A stretch of 64,000 bases of DNA, taken from Populus alba. Taxonomy: Eukaryota; Streptophyta; Magnoliopsida; Malpighiales; Salicaceae. Position 1 is the stretch's first letter; every line of letters starts with the position of its first letter. Where the stretch lies: positions 21,544,333 through 21,608,332 of the forward strand of contig NC_133293.1 in the NCBI RefSeq assembly GCF_005239225.2, written 5' to 3'. Below are positions 35,737 to 46,122 of the stretch, one piece after another. The translations under genes and the position numbers were made by a program. The notes beneath the pieces were generated by a model, which saw nothing but the letters and a program-made list of their open reading frames with translations, searched no databases and was not told the origin of the DNA.

Positions 35737-37608
35737 ATGGGGACGCAGACAATGGGATCTCAAGGTGATGGCAGGAGTCATCATATGCAATCTCAGTTCC
35801 AGCCATTGGTGCGGCAAAACTCAATGTACAGTCTTACTCTTGACGAGGTTCAAAATCAGTTGGGTGACTTGGGGAAACCCCTAAGCAGCATGAATCTTGA
35901 TGAACTTCTAAAAAACGTGTGGACAGTGGAGGCTGCACAGACTACGGCTTTGGAAGTGGAGGGTACACCATTCGCCAATCAAACTGCTCTGCAACGCCAG
36001 GCAAGCCTATCATTAACTAGTGCTCTGAGCAAGAAGACAGTTGATGAGGTTTGGAAAGACATCCAACAAAGCAAACGTGATGAGGAGATGAAGTCTAAGG
36101 AGCGGCAGCCTACTTTTGGAGAGATGACGTTGGAGGATTTCTTGGTAAAAGCAGGAGTTGTAGCTGAAGCATCCGTGGACAAGAAAGATGATGGTTCTGT
36201 TGTTTTGGTTGATACAAATGCAGCACAACAGTTTCTGCAACAAAGTCAATGGGTGCAATACCCACCACAACCACAGTATCAACATCCACAACAAAGCATG
36301 ATGGGGGTTTATATGCCAGGCCAGCCTATGCCACAGCCACTTCAAATGGGTGCTGGTTCTATGATGGATGTTTCATACCCCGAAAACCTGGTGCCGTTAC
36401 CTCCACCCTTGATGGGGACTTTATCAGATACACAGACACCAGCAAGAAAAAGAGGTGTGCCAAATATGTTTGAGAAAACAGTTGAGAGGAGGCAGAAGAG
36501 GATGATAAAGAACCGTGAATCTGCCGCCCGTTCACGGGCACGAAAGCAGGCTTACACAAACGAGCTGGAGAACAAAGTTTCTCGGCTGGAAGAGGAAAAT
36601 GGAAGGCTGAGGAAACTAAGGGTGAGGATTTCTTTTCATTTACCCTTCCGATGCAACCTTTCTATTGGATATATTGATAACATGTGTGTCTGTTTTAGTT
36701 TCTTTTTCTCCTTCCTCCTCCACCTTGATTTGAATGAATGATGTTAATACTTGCTTTGTGATCAAGGATATGTTTGAGAGTGTGGTAGAAATTGTTTTTC
36801 ATAGTGTTTTTTTATTTGAAAATACATCAAAATAATATTTTAAAAAAAAAATTATTTCTTACATCAGTACATTAAAATAATCCAAAAACACAATTAATTT
36901 GAAGCTAAAAAATTTTCAAAAGCTTGGTTGGATCGCAATGCCAAATAGGGGCCAAGACCAAAGGTTTAATTGAATCACAGACATGCAAATGGAACTTAAA
37001 TCAGTTTGATAAATTTTAAATCAGTTATAAATTGTCGGATAGCTATATGTGATTGAGAAATGAAGTTCAATCTAACTAATTTCATGTTAGAGGCATGTAA
37101 GACATTTTGAAGATTCCCCCCTCGTAGGTTGTGATTGAGAAATGAAGATCAGTCTAACTAGTTTCATGTTAGAGGCATGTAAGACATTTTGAAGATTGCC
37201 CCCCCATAGGTGATCGGGAAAGAAAATTAGATGATGAGTATTAGTTACTTTCTAAAACTTTAGATTCAAGTAGAATAAAATAAAGGGATTCTTGATGAAT
37301 GAGCTTCTTGTTTATGTTGATGTTGTTGTGGAGCAAAAGGTTATGCTTCGTTTTCTTGTGGTAATAATTATGTATTGTTGGCATCACTTTGTATGTACAC
37401 AGTCACTTCATTGAGTACAAGAATATCATCTCTTGTCGCTGGATGTGAGACATTTGTTGGTTGAAAACATTTTCCTCTTTTTCTTATCGTTAATTACTTT
37501 TTTGATTTGTTGTCCTTTAATTTGCAGGAGCTTGAGAATATGTTGCCATGTATCCCTCTCCCTGAACCCAAGTATCAGCTTCGCAGAACGACATCAGCCC
37601 CATTCTAG
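35737..37608 (+). CDS. Group A bZIP transcription factor (AREB3/DPBF type), copy 1
   Basis: Predicted nuclear ABRE-binding factor of ABA and seed programmes. Exons 35737-36621 and 37528-37608 join in phase 0 to 321 residues. Group A blocks are present in order: C1 RQNSMYSLTLDEVQNQLGD (26-44), RQAS (88-91), C2 VDEVWKDIQ (102-110), C3 TFGEMTLEDFLVKAG (126-140), the basic region and leucine zipper (about 249-295, with N-x7-R as NRESAARSR) and the C-terminal C4 RRTTSAPF (314-321). RQNS, RQAS and RRTTS are R-x-x-S/T sites of the kind phosphorylated by SnRK2 kinases. The intron falls inside the zipper (LRKLR then ELENML) and is 906 bp, long compared with 332 bp in copy 2. Frames closed with the known exon boundary; ATG is the first in the leader after the 5' intron. 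Confidence 0.95.
36765..36960. mobile_element. MITE-like insertion in the coding intron of bZIP copy 1
   Basis: Starts at TGTTTGAGAGTGTGGTAG, contains ACATCAGTACATTAAAATAATC and a TTTGAAGC phrase, and ends about GCTTGGTTGGATCGCA. It shares phrases with the repeats at 845-1110 and 33600-33715. Copy 2 lacks it. Confidence 0.65.
37049..37205. repeat. 82-bp tandem duplication in the bZIP copy 1 intron
   Basis: A unit containing GTGATTGAGAAATGAAG, TTCATGTTAGAGGCATGTAA and GACATTTTGAAGATT begins at 37049 and again at 37131 (period 82). Together with the neighbouring MITE it accounts for most of the extra length of this intron. Confidence 0.88.
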
Positions 37609-38500
37609 CAAATGAAACGACAGTGTTGAAGTTTTGTAGATACAATGCATTTCTGGTTTGAGCTCATAATTTACTCTTTGACCTCTTAAGAAGCAGCTGT
37701 TTGTCACGGTTACTGCTGTGAGTTTGCTTCCCATCATCGTGAGTTTTCTCTTGTATCTATTCTGTGAAAAGTTAGCTAGAAATTTCCATTTGTAATTTTC
37801 ATTGTCCGAGTGTCCTAAGATTTTTTAAAAGAATGGAAAATATATTTTTCTAGCTTCTTTCAGCCTGACATGCCCCGCTTCATCTTTTGAGTTTTGGTAC
37901 ACTATTGTCAAGTATTCCTAACATTATCAAGTGTTTTATGGTGAGAGCGAGGGACAGTGCTTATTCCTGCAGAAGAGCAGAAGATTGTGCTTGTATATAT
38001 TGTTTATCACAACCATGCAATCTGGCAGTAAAAAAATGACACAAACCAGCAAATGCACTGCACACTTTGAGAAAACCTGCAGCAGGGTGCAAGGGGGCAG
38101 GTTTCAGTGGTTTTTGTGCTGGATCAGATAGTTGTCGTATAAATACGCAATGTCTAGTGCCTATGATTGTAACTAAATTTACCCGTCTGAATCAATCCCT
38201 GTTGCCTAAAATGCTACGTTAACTTAAGTGAAAAATGGTTGACAATTGGATGCCGATTGCATATCCAACGGTGTATTGCTTTTGACCACCAGCTATTGTT
38301 TAACCACTGTGTTGTTGCTTACTTTTAAGGAAACTTCCTAGCAAGTCAATTGGCATCGTAACTAGTAACGCAGGTCAGATTCTACCAAATCTCAATGCCA
38401 AAAGTCCCAATATTCCGATGATGAATAAATAAATAAACAATGGCGACCATCATACCATATGCAGTAGAAGGCATAATCAATCAAGAGGAAGCATATTATG
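37609..38500. other. 3' flank of bZIP copy 1
   Basis: The first 380 bases match the 3' flank of copy 2 and should hold the untranslated region. Past about 38000 nothing is recognised. Confidence 0.5.
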
Positions 38501-38518
38501 ATATGGTAATTCTGAATA

Positions 38519-38687
38519 CTAGATTCTCAAATCCAATAACTCAAACCACTTCAACACAAGTAGAAAACCAGGGGCAGCAGCATCATGTAGTGGGGAAATT
38601 CTGTAGTCAGCTTCAGGTTCCTCTAGGTCAGCATAGATCGCACCATATTCACCTTCTAGCAATGCAGTCACACAATTTAAGGCTTTG
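38519..38687 (-). pseudogene. Ankyrin-repeat-like exon remnant
   Basis: On the minus strand, after a good acceptor (TTTGTTACAG), the frame reads KALNCVTALLEGEYGA and then YADLEEPEADYRISPLHDAAA, ending in a stop after ELLDLRI. The S-P-L-H-x-A-A core resembles an ankyrin repeat and the exon start resembles plant ankyrin-repeat regulators. No other exons are visible nearby, so this is treated as a fragment. The family call is tentative. Confidence 0.35.
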
Positions 38688-38749
38688 CTGTAACAAAGAC
38701 GAAATGTAGCAAAATCGCAATATCGCAAGTAAGAGTTTTATCGAACTAA

Positions 38750-38880
38750 ATGCTTAACCCTCGAGGGCCGAGCCGTAGTCCAAGTGACAAGTGTGTTTAG
38801 TCTCACGTCATCACCCATGGCTCGAATCCTAGTCGAGGAACCTAGCCTTGTTGCACTTCTCAACTGAATTTGTCATTGCG
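38750..38880 (+). mobile_element. Possible SINE-like fragment
   Basis: Box A-like AGCCGTAGTCCAAGTGACAAG and box B-like GGCTCGAATCCTAG at suitable distance (about 45 bases) suggest a tRNA-derived element. No poly(A) tail or target-site duplication was found, so confidence is low. Confidence 0.3.
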
Positions 38881-39381
38881 AGAGTTGAAGAAGAAGCAAA
38901 ATTGGAGTAAAGATTTATGGAATTCTGATTGGTCTCATCAGCTATCTGCTTGGAGGCAGTTCTCACTCTCACAGATTCATCACACCTTGCTTGACTATAG
39001 CAGCGAAAAAAAGAAAAAGAAAAAGAGGACTGACCACTGTGGATTATTGGTTGCCAATCCCAAGGCTGGAGATTTCATGTCCATACTAACAGTTAAGTCG
39101 AATGCAGCATGCATGTAAAAACAGCTCAAAATGAAACCCAATCCGGATCAAATTTTAGGTTACTAGTTCGACCTCCTGGATTTGATTTATCGTAAATAAG
39201 AACCGAGAGAAGGGTCTTTACGAATTACAAACTTGAACAATCTTTTCCCACCATACATAATCATCAAGGCCGGGCTCCAAGAAACACCACAGGCCAAGTA
39301 GTAAACTACCTCATAGCTTGCATAACATAATCATGCAGCAGCATCACAGTCAGTTTTTAATTTGTTTTTTCTACTACTATT

Positions 39382-41002
39382 TTACTGAAGGCAACTGTTG
39401 GGCTGGATGACACCTGAAGTTGTTCCATCAGCATTGTTACAAGATGCGCCAGCTGGTTGATTCTTGTAAGTGAGCTTCACATCCTCCATTTTGATCCCAG
39501 TGCATGGGAACTTTTTACTGCAGTCAAATCTCACTGCAACCTGTGTTGCTGATGTTCCCTGTATGTCTTGGTAAATCACATCACTAATCTTAACCCCAGA
39601 AGCCTGTTCAAAACAAATCATAAAGCACATTTTAGCAAATAAAAGTAGTCCATGTTAACCAGACTAGACCCAAATTATCTCAATTACAAGAATAAACACA
39701 TAGGGTCAACCTGCCTGGCCAGGGCAATTTATGTTGTCAGGGCAGTAGTTCTGGTCAATAACAATGGGATTCTGAACATTGTTCATGGCAGCGTGCTGGA
39801 AAAGTACATTCCTAACAAAACCATTGCTAGGCCTCCCCCAAGACTTGATCCTCAACCCATTTTGAGTGCCAATAAATGTAATCGTTTTAGCAGTCACATT
39901 TTGCACTCCAGGTTCATTAAGGTCCTTGCCCAAACTTCCAATGCTGCAGGAAGAAACCACACATTTAAGCCCCAACATCATATAGCACCATCACATATTA
40001 ACAGCACTGTATATAATTAATTAATGATTTAATCTCATTACCTGATTCCGTGTCCAGGGCCACACACAACATTTTCAATCCACAAGTTAGTCGTGCCGGC
40101 ACCGATTGAGACACAATCGTCGCCGGTTCCAATCTTGGAGCTCAAGATTGTGATGTTGCTCGATAATTGAACATGAATGCCGTCTGTGTTTGGACTGTTC
40201 CCGGAAGCCGTAACCCTAACCCCTTGAATCTTCACGCTGTTGCAACCATTGATAACAATGTGGACCATTTGGCTATTCAATGAAGTTAATCCACTGATCA
40301 CTATGTTGTTTGAATTGGAAAAGCCTAGCGTCTGCACATGCACACAAATGAACTTCAATTGGAATAGACATTAATTAACGCATTTAATTATATCTGCTTG
40401 AAACATAATGAAGGCTCTAATTAACTATAATATTTGACTTTGATGCTCTTAATTAATTCTTGCGATAATTAGGGCTTAAGTGAATGATCAAGGCAGCAAT
40501 ATGGTGTAGCTTTTCTTGAAAAAAATTAAAGAGTGGTCACAATGGTGAACGTCATACCGTGGCACCACTCGGGCAGTTCTTGCCAGATTGCTTGCAATCC
40601 CACAAACCAGAGCCATGTCCATCAAGAACCCCACCAGAAACCGTAACACCATCAACATTCTGAAAGAAAATCCAGTTTCCAGCATTACCAATAATCCGAT
40701 AATCGGTCGGAGCTAGAAGTGTGCCATCTATACGGACAACGATCGCTTTGTTCTTGCATGGACCCTTAAACTCTACATTTTGTAGAAAGAACCTGCCTGG
40801 CGGGACATAAATGGTAGATGGGCTAATGGAGCTACATGCTTGTGCCCAAGCAGCAAGAAAGGCTTTGGTCGAGTCAGTACTTCCATCTGGCTTCGCCCCA
40901 TAACTTAGGACATTGTGTTGTTCTGCAATTGCTAAATATATATGAGGTAAAGACCATGACAAGAAGGGCAAGAAGAACACAAGAGCTTAAAGTATGTGCC
41001 AT
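39382..41002 (-). CDS. Polygalacturonase (glycoside hydrolase 28) with a disrupted signal peptide frame
   Basis: Hydrolyses de-esterified pectin in the wall. Minus-strand exons: about 41002-40558, 40331-40042, 39943-39715 and 39603-39382. All four GH28 motifs are intact: [22 protein letters not shown] and RIKSW. The mature part begins [15 protein letters not shown]. Two oddities. First, the ATG at 41002-41000 opens a normal signal peptide ([17 protein letters not shown]) that is one base out of frame with the mature enzyme; the break lies in CATATATATTTAG, a slippage-prone AT run. Second, intron 3 appears to use a GC donor (CAG then GCAGGT). Without the shift the protein would be about 395 residues. 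An earlier-starting frame without ATG (from 40980) is not convincing. Confidence 0.85.
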
Positions 41003-41121
41003 CTTCTGCTTGATAAAAGGACCGTTTCACTTGTTCAAGTTCAGAGATAGATGAGAAAGAGTTGGAGGATCTTGAAAATGGTGGTAATGGTGATGGAGGT
41101 GAAGGGACGGTTTGAGGGTGC

Positions 41122-41129
41122 ATTTATAG
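41122..41129 (-). promoter_or_regulatory. TATA box of the polygalacturonase gene
   Basis: CTATAAAT on the minus strand, about 120 bases before the ATG at 41002, in a suitable position for a leader of roughly 90 bases. Confidence 0.45.
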
Positions 41130-41332
41130 GGTTAAATTGGATTGCAAGAACAAAAAGCAAAGCTTGCTGCGCCGAAATTCGAGACGGGGATCGGTTTGGC
41201 TTTTTCATGATGCATGATCCTTCTGTACTTGAAAATTTCTGTACTGAAATGACCTTGCTTGCAGCTTCGATGGCTTGCATTTATGGAAAGCGCCTCCATG
41301 GATTATGTTATCCAATTAGATTAATTGATTGA

Positions 41333-43230
41333 TTGATTGATTTTAAGTAAAAGTATTCACATTGAATCTTCGTAATACATGATCCATGTTAATTACATCT
41401 ATACTTTATATAGAATGTATGTTATACTTTTTGTCATACATTTTTTCCTCAATAAATGATGAAGACAAGTATATATGTCTTGCTATGTATTCTCCAAACT
41501 GTTTTCTTCATTTATTAGCTTCAATTCTAAATTCTTCCTTAGAGTAATATTATTCAATGTTATTAAACCTAGTCTAGCTAGATAAATAAATTATAAACTT
41601 AATTGAGATAATGTTTTAAAAATAAATTAGCAAGAATTCACATAAATAACTTTACAGGTTAATATTGACATAGTTAAAACTCAATTTAACCCTTTTTTTT
41701 TTAAAGAAAATCTTAATTTAAATTAACTTAAATCTAATCGGATTAATTTCTTTGATCTTGTGATTTGAATCTTAAATCAGACTAGGTTTAATAACTTTGG
41801 TGTTTTTACAAGAAATTTCTTTGCAATCTTTCCTAATTCTCAATCGTATATATTAATTTGGATTTTGAATAAGGTATACTTAGAATTACGTTTGCATACA
41901 TTCATTTCATGAGGTTATAGCATTTCTTGTATACATTTATATTATGAACAAAGTAATTTACGTGCTAAGGTTGCTTGGAGTGGAAGCTAGTTTGATTTCA
42001 AAGGTTGGTTAAAATCAAGAAGCAGAAATTAAGGGCTTCACCCTAAACGTGAGAAGCAAATTAAATTAACATCAAGAGCCATGGCCGCCGCCGCCCCCTT
42101 AGCTGTTTGGTGGACTATGTTATGTTACGACCAGCCATCTCTTTGCTTCAAGAGCACCGGACGATCAACGCCACCTCAAGTAAAGATGCACATGAAATCA
42201 TCATCTTGTGTTTTTGGAAATATCAATATATTACATGAACTATCTGCTACACGATCGTGTTATTATATTAACTGTTGCAGGCACTTGATATATACTCTAA
42301 TCTCAACTTTTATAAGCAGGCAAAGAAGAATGCAAATTAATTATGTCTACACGTAATCTCGAGGTTCTAGCTCAATTAGTCAGGTATCGAGTTTATTCTC
42401 TAGAAATCAACAATTCGAGTTTTATGAATCTTAAAATTATTGAAAATTTACATAGTTGTTAATTTTAGAATCTCGGAGGATTAGTCGAGATTGCGCGTAG
42501 GCCGGCTTAGACAATCACGGTTACAAAAACAAAAACAAAAAAGCCTGCGTGCGTCTGGGTCATTTTTCTAGCGTGGGCTTTGAGCCCTAATAGGAGTCAC
42601 TGTAGCTAACCCCAAATCCATCTTGGTAGTAATTTTGCTCGTATTCTAAAACGTTAAAATGACCATCTTTTTACCGCAATATGCAAGGGAAAAACAATGT
42701 TTCCGGGAGGGAAAAAAAAACTGGAACTCCTTATTTGATCCTTGGATTGACCTGGAAAGAAAATATGGGTTGTTAGTTTGTTGAATCAATAAATAAGTTA
42801 TGGAATCAATATTTTTATATTTTTATTAAAATAATATTATTTTTATCTTATTTTTAATAATATATTAATCATGTTGAATTGAAATTAAATCACTGAAAGA
42901 TTTAAATAAATCAATTAGATTTAACTAGATGCATACATAATCTTTTTTAATTAAAAACTCAACTCAAGTTAAATTTTAGATTTTGAGTTTTTCAAATTAA
43001 TTCATTAATTGAAAGATCATTTGCTTTGCAGTACAACCACGGTTTTGAAGATTTTAAATTTTTTTAGTTTAAGATAATAATGTAAAAAATTTATATATAT
43101 TTAAGAAAAACATTTTAGAAAGGATAGTCCCAAATAAGCTATAAGTCTCGTTTAACAAGTAGAGTCCCTGTGTTGCTGATAAATTAAGTAATACTTTAAA
43201 ATGGGTGGAGAAAATAATGTAGCTTTTTTT
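41333..43230. other. Intergenic region
   Basis: AT-rich, with a SINE-like element near 42361-42535. The frame at 42081-42356 begins with a run of Ala codons but has no other protein features. Nothing else is recognised. Confidence 0.5.
42361..42535 (+). mobile_element. SINE copy of the same family as 8510-8660 and 16701-16928
   Basis: Begins GAGGTTCTAGCTCAATTAGTCAGG (box A-like part CTAGCTCAATTAGTCAGG), has box B-like CAATTCGAGTTTTATGAATCTT and ends with GGATTAGTCGAGATTGCGCG, AGGCCGGCTTAGACAATCACG and an A-rich tail (ACAAAAACAAAAACAAAAAA). The 3' part matches the young SINE at 16701-16928; the middle part matches the relic at 8510-8660. Partly decayed, so older than the 16.7-kb copy. Confidence 0.7.
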
Positions 43231-44370
43231 ATTTGTATTTTTTGTTTTGTTTTTTTTTTTTTACATGTTTTTTTTTCTCTTTTCCTTTAGATTGTCTTCT
43301 TCTTCTTCTTTTAATTTTTCCCCACATTTTTTTCCTTTTTTTTGGGTTTTACATGTTTTTGTTTTTTTTTCCAAGATTGTCTTTTTTTATTATTATTATT
43401 ATTCTGTTTTATCTTTGTGTATTTTTTTAAAATTATCTTTGTCTTTTTTTTTTTAATATTGAACTAGTTGAAAATTTAGTAATGTAGTTTTTTTCTTAAA
43501 AATATTATGGATTGCTATAATGTTTTCCTACTTAGATTTTTTTCTTTCTTCTTATGATTTTTTTTTTTATTTTTTATTTCAAAATGATCTTTATCAATTT
43601 AATTTTTTTATATTGAGGTTGTTGAGAATTTTTCTTCATATTTTTTTTTTAAAAAAAACATTGTGCATTACTATAATATTTTCTCACATAGTTTTTGTTT
43701 TGCTACAGTGTTTCCCCACATGTTTTTTTTTAAAATTATCTTTGTCGATTTTTTTTAATATTGAGTTGGTTGAGAATTTACCTTTAACTTTCCCCACATG
43801 TTTTGTTTTTTTCTTTTAAAAAAAAATGGTCTTCTTCTTTTTCTTTTTTTTTCATTTTTTGTGTTGTTTTTTGGAATTTTTTTTGTCAATTTTATTTTTT
43901 TAATATTGAGCTGATTGAGAATTTAACTTTGTAGTTTTTTTCTTTAAAACACTGTGAATTGCTATAGTGTTTCCTCACATGGTTTTTTTTTTATGTTTTC
44001 TTTCTAGAATTGTCTATGTTGATTTTTTTTTTCATATTAAGCTGATTGAGAATTTAGTTTTGTAATTTTTTTCTTTAAAACATTATAGATTGTTACAATG
44101 TTTCCCCACATGATTTTTTTTGTTATGATTTTTTTTAAAATTATCTTTATCGATCTTGTTATTTTTAATATTGAGTTTGTTGAAAATTAAAACTATAGAT
44201 TTCCTCATGAAATGTTATAGATTACTACAGTGTTTCCTTGCATGATTTTTTTTTCTTGTTATGATTTTTTTAAAATTATATTTGTTAATTTTATTTTTTT
44301 TAATATTAATATGATTGAGAATTTAGTTTTATAATTTTATTTTTTTGAAAATATTATGAATTGTAATAAT
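43230..44370 (+). repeat. T-rich minisatellite, about seven units of 130-150 bp
   Basis: The phrase ATATTGAG-TG-TTGAGAATTTA recurs at about 43458, 43609, 43758, 43901, 44033, 44165 and 44305. Most are followed by TTTTCTTTAAAACATT, GATTGCTATAGTGTTT and CCCCACATG-TTTTTTT. Units are divergent and separated by poly(T). The Phe-rich frames here are translations of poly(T), not genes. Confidence 0.85.
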
Positions 44371-46122
44371 TTTTTTTATTTTTTTTATAATTATTTCCAA
44401 AAACTCATAAAAATACACAACAGCTCCAAGATCGCGGCATGGCACAAGGCATGTATTAGTGTCCTGAAATGAGATGAACTACAAGCTTTACGTGCAAAAA
44501 GGCCAGGTGGGGCACCGAGAGGGCTAGATAGTGCCACGCATGGCTCAGATAAAAACAAGGTGAAGCAGGGAACTTCAAAACCAGACATTAAACAATACCC
44601 AAATTTCAATTAAGTCATTGATTAGTTTTCCTGTCTCGACTAAGCTCCCATGTCTTAAAAAATTCTTAATCAAGTCCCCCCCTCCACCTAGACTCTTCAC
44701 AAGCTCTTAATTAGAACAGAATCCATCTACAGATACCTCGACGATGGCATTCAATTGGGGGTTTTATGAATCTTCGGGTACCTGATCGAGACAAAAAAGG
44801 ACGTTGGAAACTCGATTGAAGATCTCTATATAGTTGAGGGACTTAAATGAAATTGTCCAGGCAAATATATGAGTGCCACGCGCCCACAGAGGGTAAATTG
44901 TTAGAAAATCCGCAGAGAAAAGGAAAGAATATTAACATGATCCAACGAGTTGCAGAGTATGCAGTAGAGGACAAATCTCTCTTTAGCTTGGAGGGTTTTC
45001 TGGGTCCATGGAAAGCCTGCCGTGGCCAAATCTTGACCTTTTGGGTTATGTTCTTGTGAGGTCACTCCTTTTGCTTCTTCATGAGCTCTTCTTTTACCAT
45101 GTCAATGCTATCGTATTTGCAGACAATTGCAAAGACTGCAGAGTCCTGGCTTTTTGCTGCATTTTTCATCGGCTTTGTTAATGGAATTCACATGGAGTGA
45201 ATCTTTATATTCTTAAAAAAAATATATATATAAGGATATATTCCTGTTCTTTTCTTTTCTTTTGTCCTGAAATAGTAGCAAGAAATTATATAGTAAATAT
45301 GATAAACTATAATTCTTTAAATATACATGAGTTTTATAGTATTTTTAAGAAACCATATAATCACCATTTTTTAAAATTTACATCCAAAGTCAGTGAATCA
45401 TATATATATGTGTGTGTGTGTGTATTTTAGTTTGAGAATAAAATAGTAATTTTTTTTTAAAAAAAATTATTTAAAAACATAATATTTATGTCAAAACTAA
45501 GTGACAATATAGACTTAAATAGAGTTATATTGAATCACTAAGAATTAATATAAATACAACCGGTTACATCAAATTTTTCATATGATTTTTAAGGAATTAT
45601 AAGAATATTAGTATTGACCCGAGTTAATTAAATCATGTCCTAGTCTATTGGGTTAATAATTTAACCCATAGTTTTTATTAAATCACCCAAATTTTTAATT
45701 TTTTTTTAAATTCAGATGATACAGCCACCCCTGAATTTGTTAGGTTCTAGATGGACCCGCTCCGAGACTGGTCTGGATTTTGCAGCTATAGATAAAAGGT
45801 AAACAATGGGCCAATGGGGCCTGCAAAATCGAAACCAATTAAATAATAATAAACTAAAAAAGTGCCATGTGGCTCGTTGAAGCGAATAAGTGGGGTTTCA
45901 CAGATTACCATATAAGCCCTCCCCCATGATACCATTTTCCTTGATATTTTTTTTAAAAACAAAAATCAACACCTTAGTTTTATTTTTGACATTTGTAGAT
46001 TTAGAGTTCTCTCTCTCTAAATGTAAAAGCAAAATAAACAGCTGATTTTCACCTGAATCATCAACAGCAACGCAAAAAAATCACTTCTCTTCTGTCACTC
46101 CACTCTCTCTTGGATCACAAAA

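Larger units (their letters stand above)
32645..38000 (+). repeat. Segmental duplication, copy 1 (bZIP gene with flanks)
   Basis: From AGTGCCACGCATG (about 32650) to ATTGTGCTTGTATATATTGTTT (near 37980), this segment matches 44525-48865 in the same orientation. The match includes the distal promoter (AGAGGGT.AAATTG, CAGTAGAGGACAAA, GGGTCCATG.AAAGCCT), a 5' untranslated intron, both coding exons and the 3' region. Copy 1 is about 1 kb longer because of MITE-like insertions and a tandem duplication. Confidence 0.9.

Noticed and set aside
42081..42356. Gene starting MAAAAPLAVWW
   Set aside because: Only the first ten codons look protein-like (GCC repeats); no domain, no upstream promoter, no homolog pattern recognised.
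43233..43819. Phe-rich open frames of 65-99 codons
   Set aside because: They are translations of poly(T) tracts in a minisatellite; long frames are expected there in one strand.
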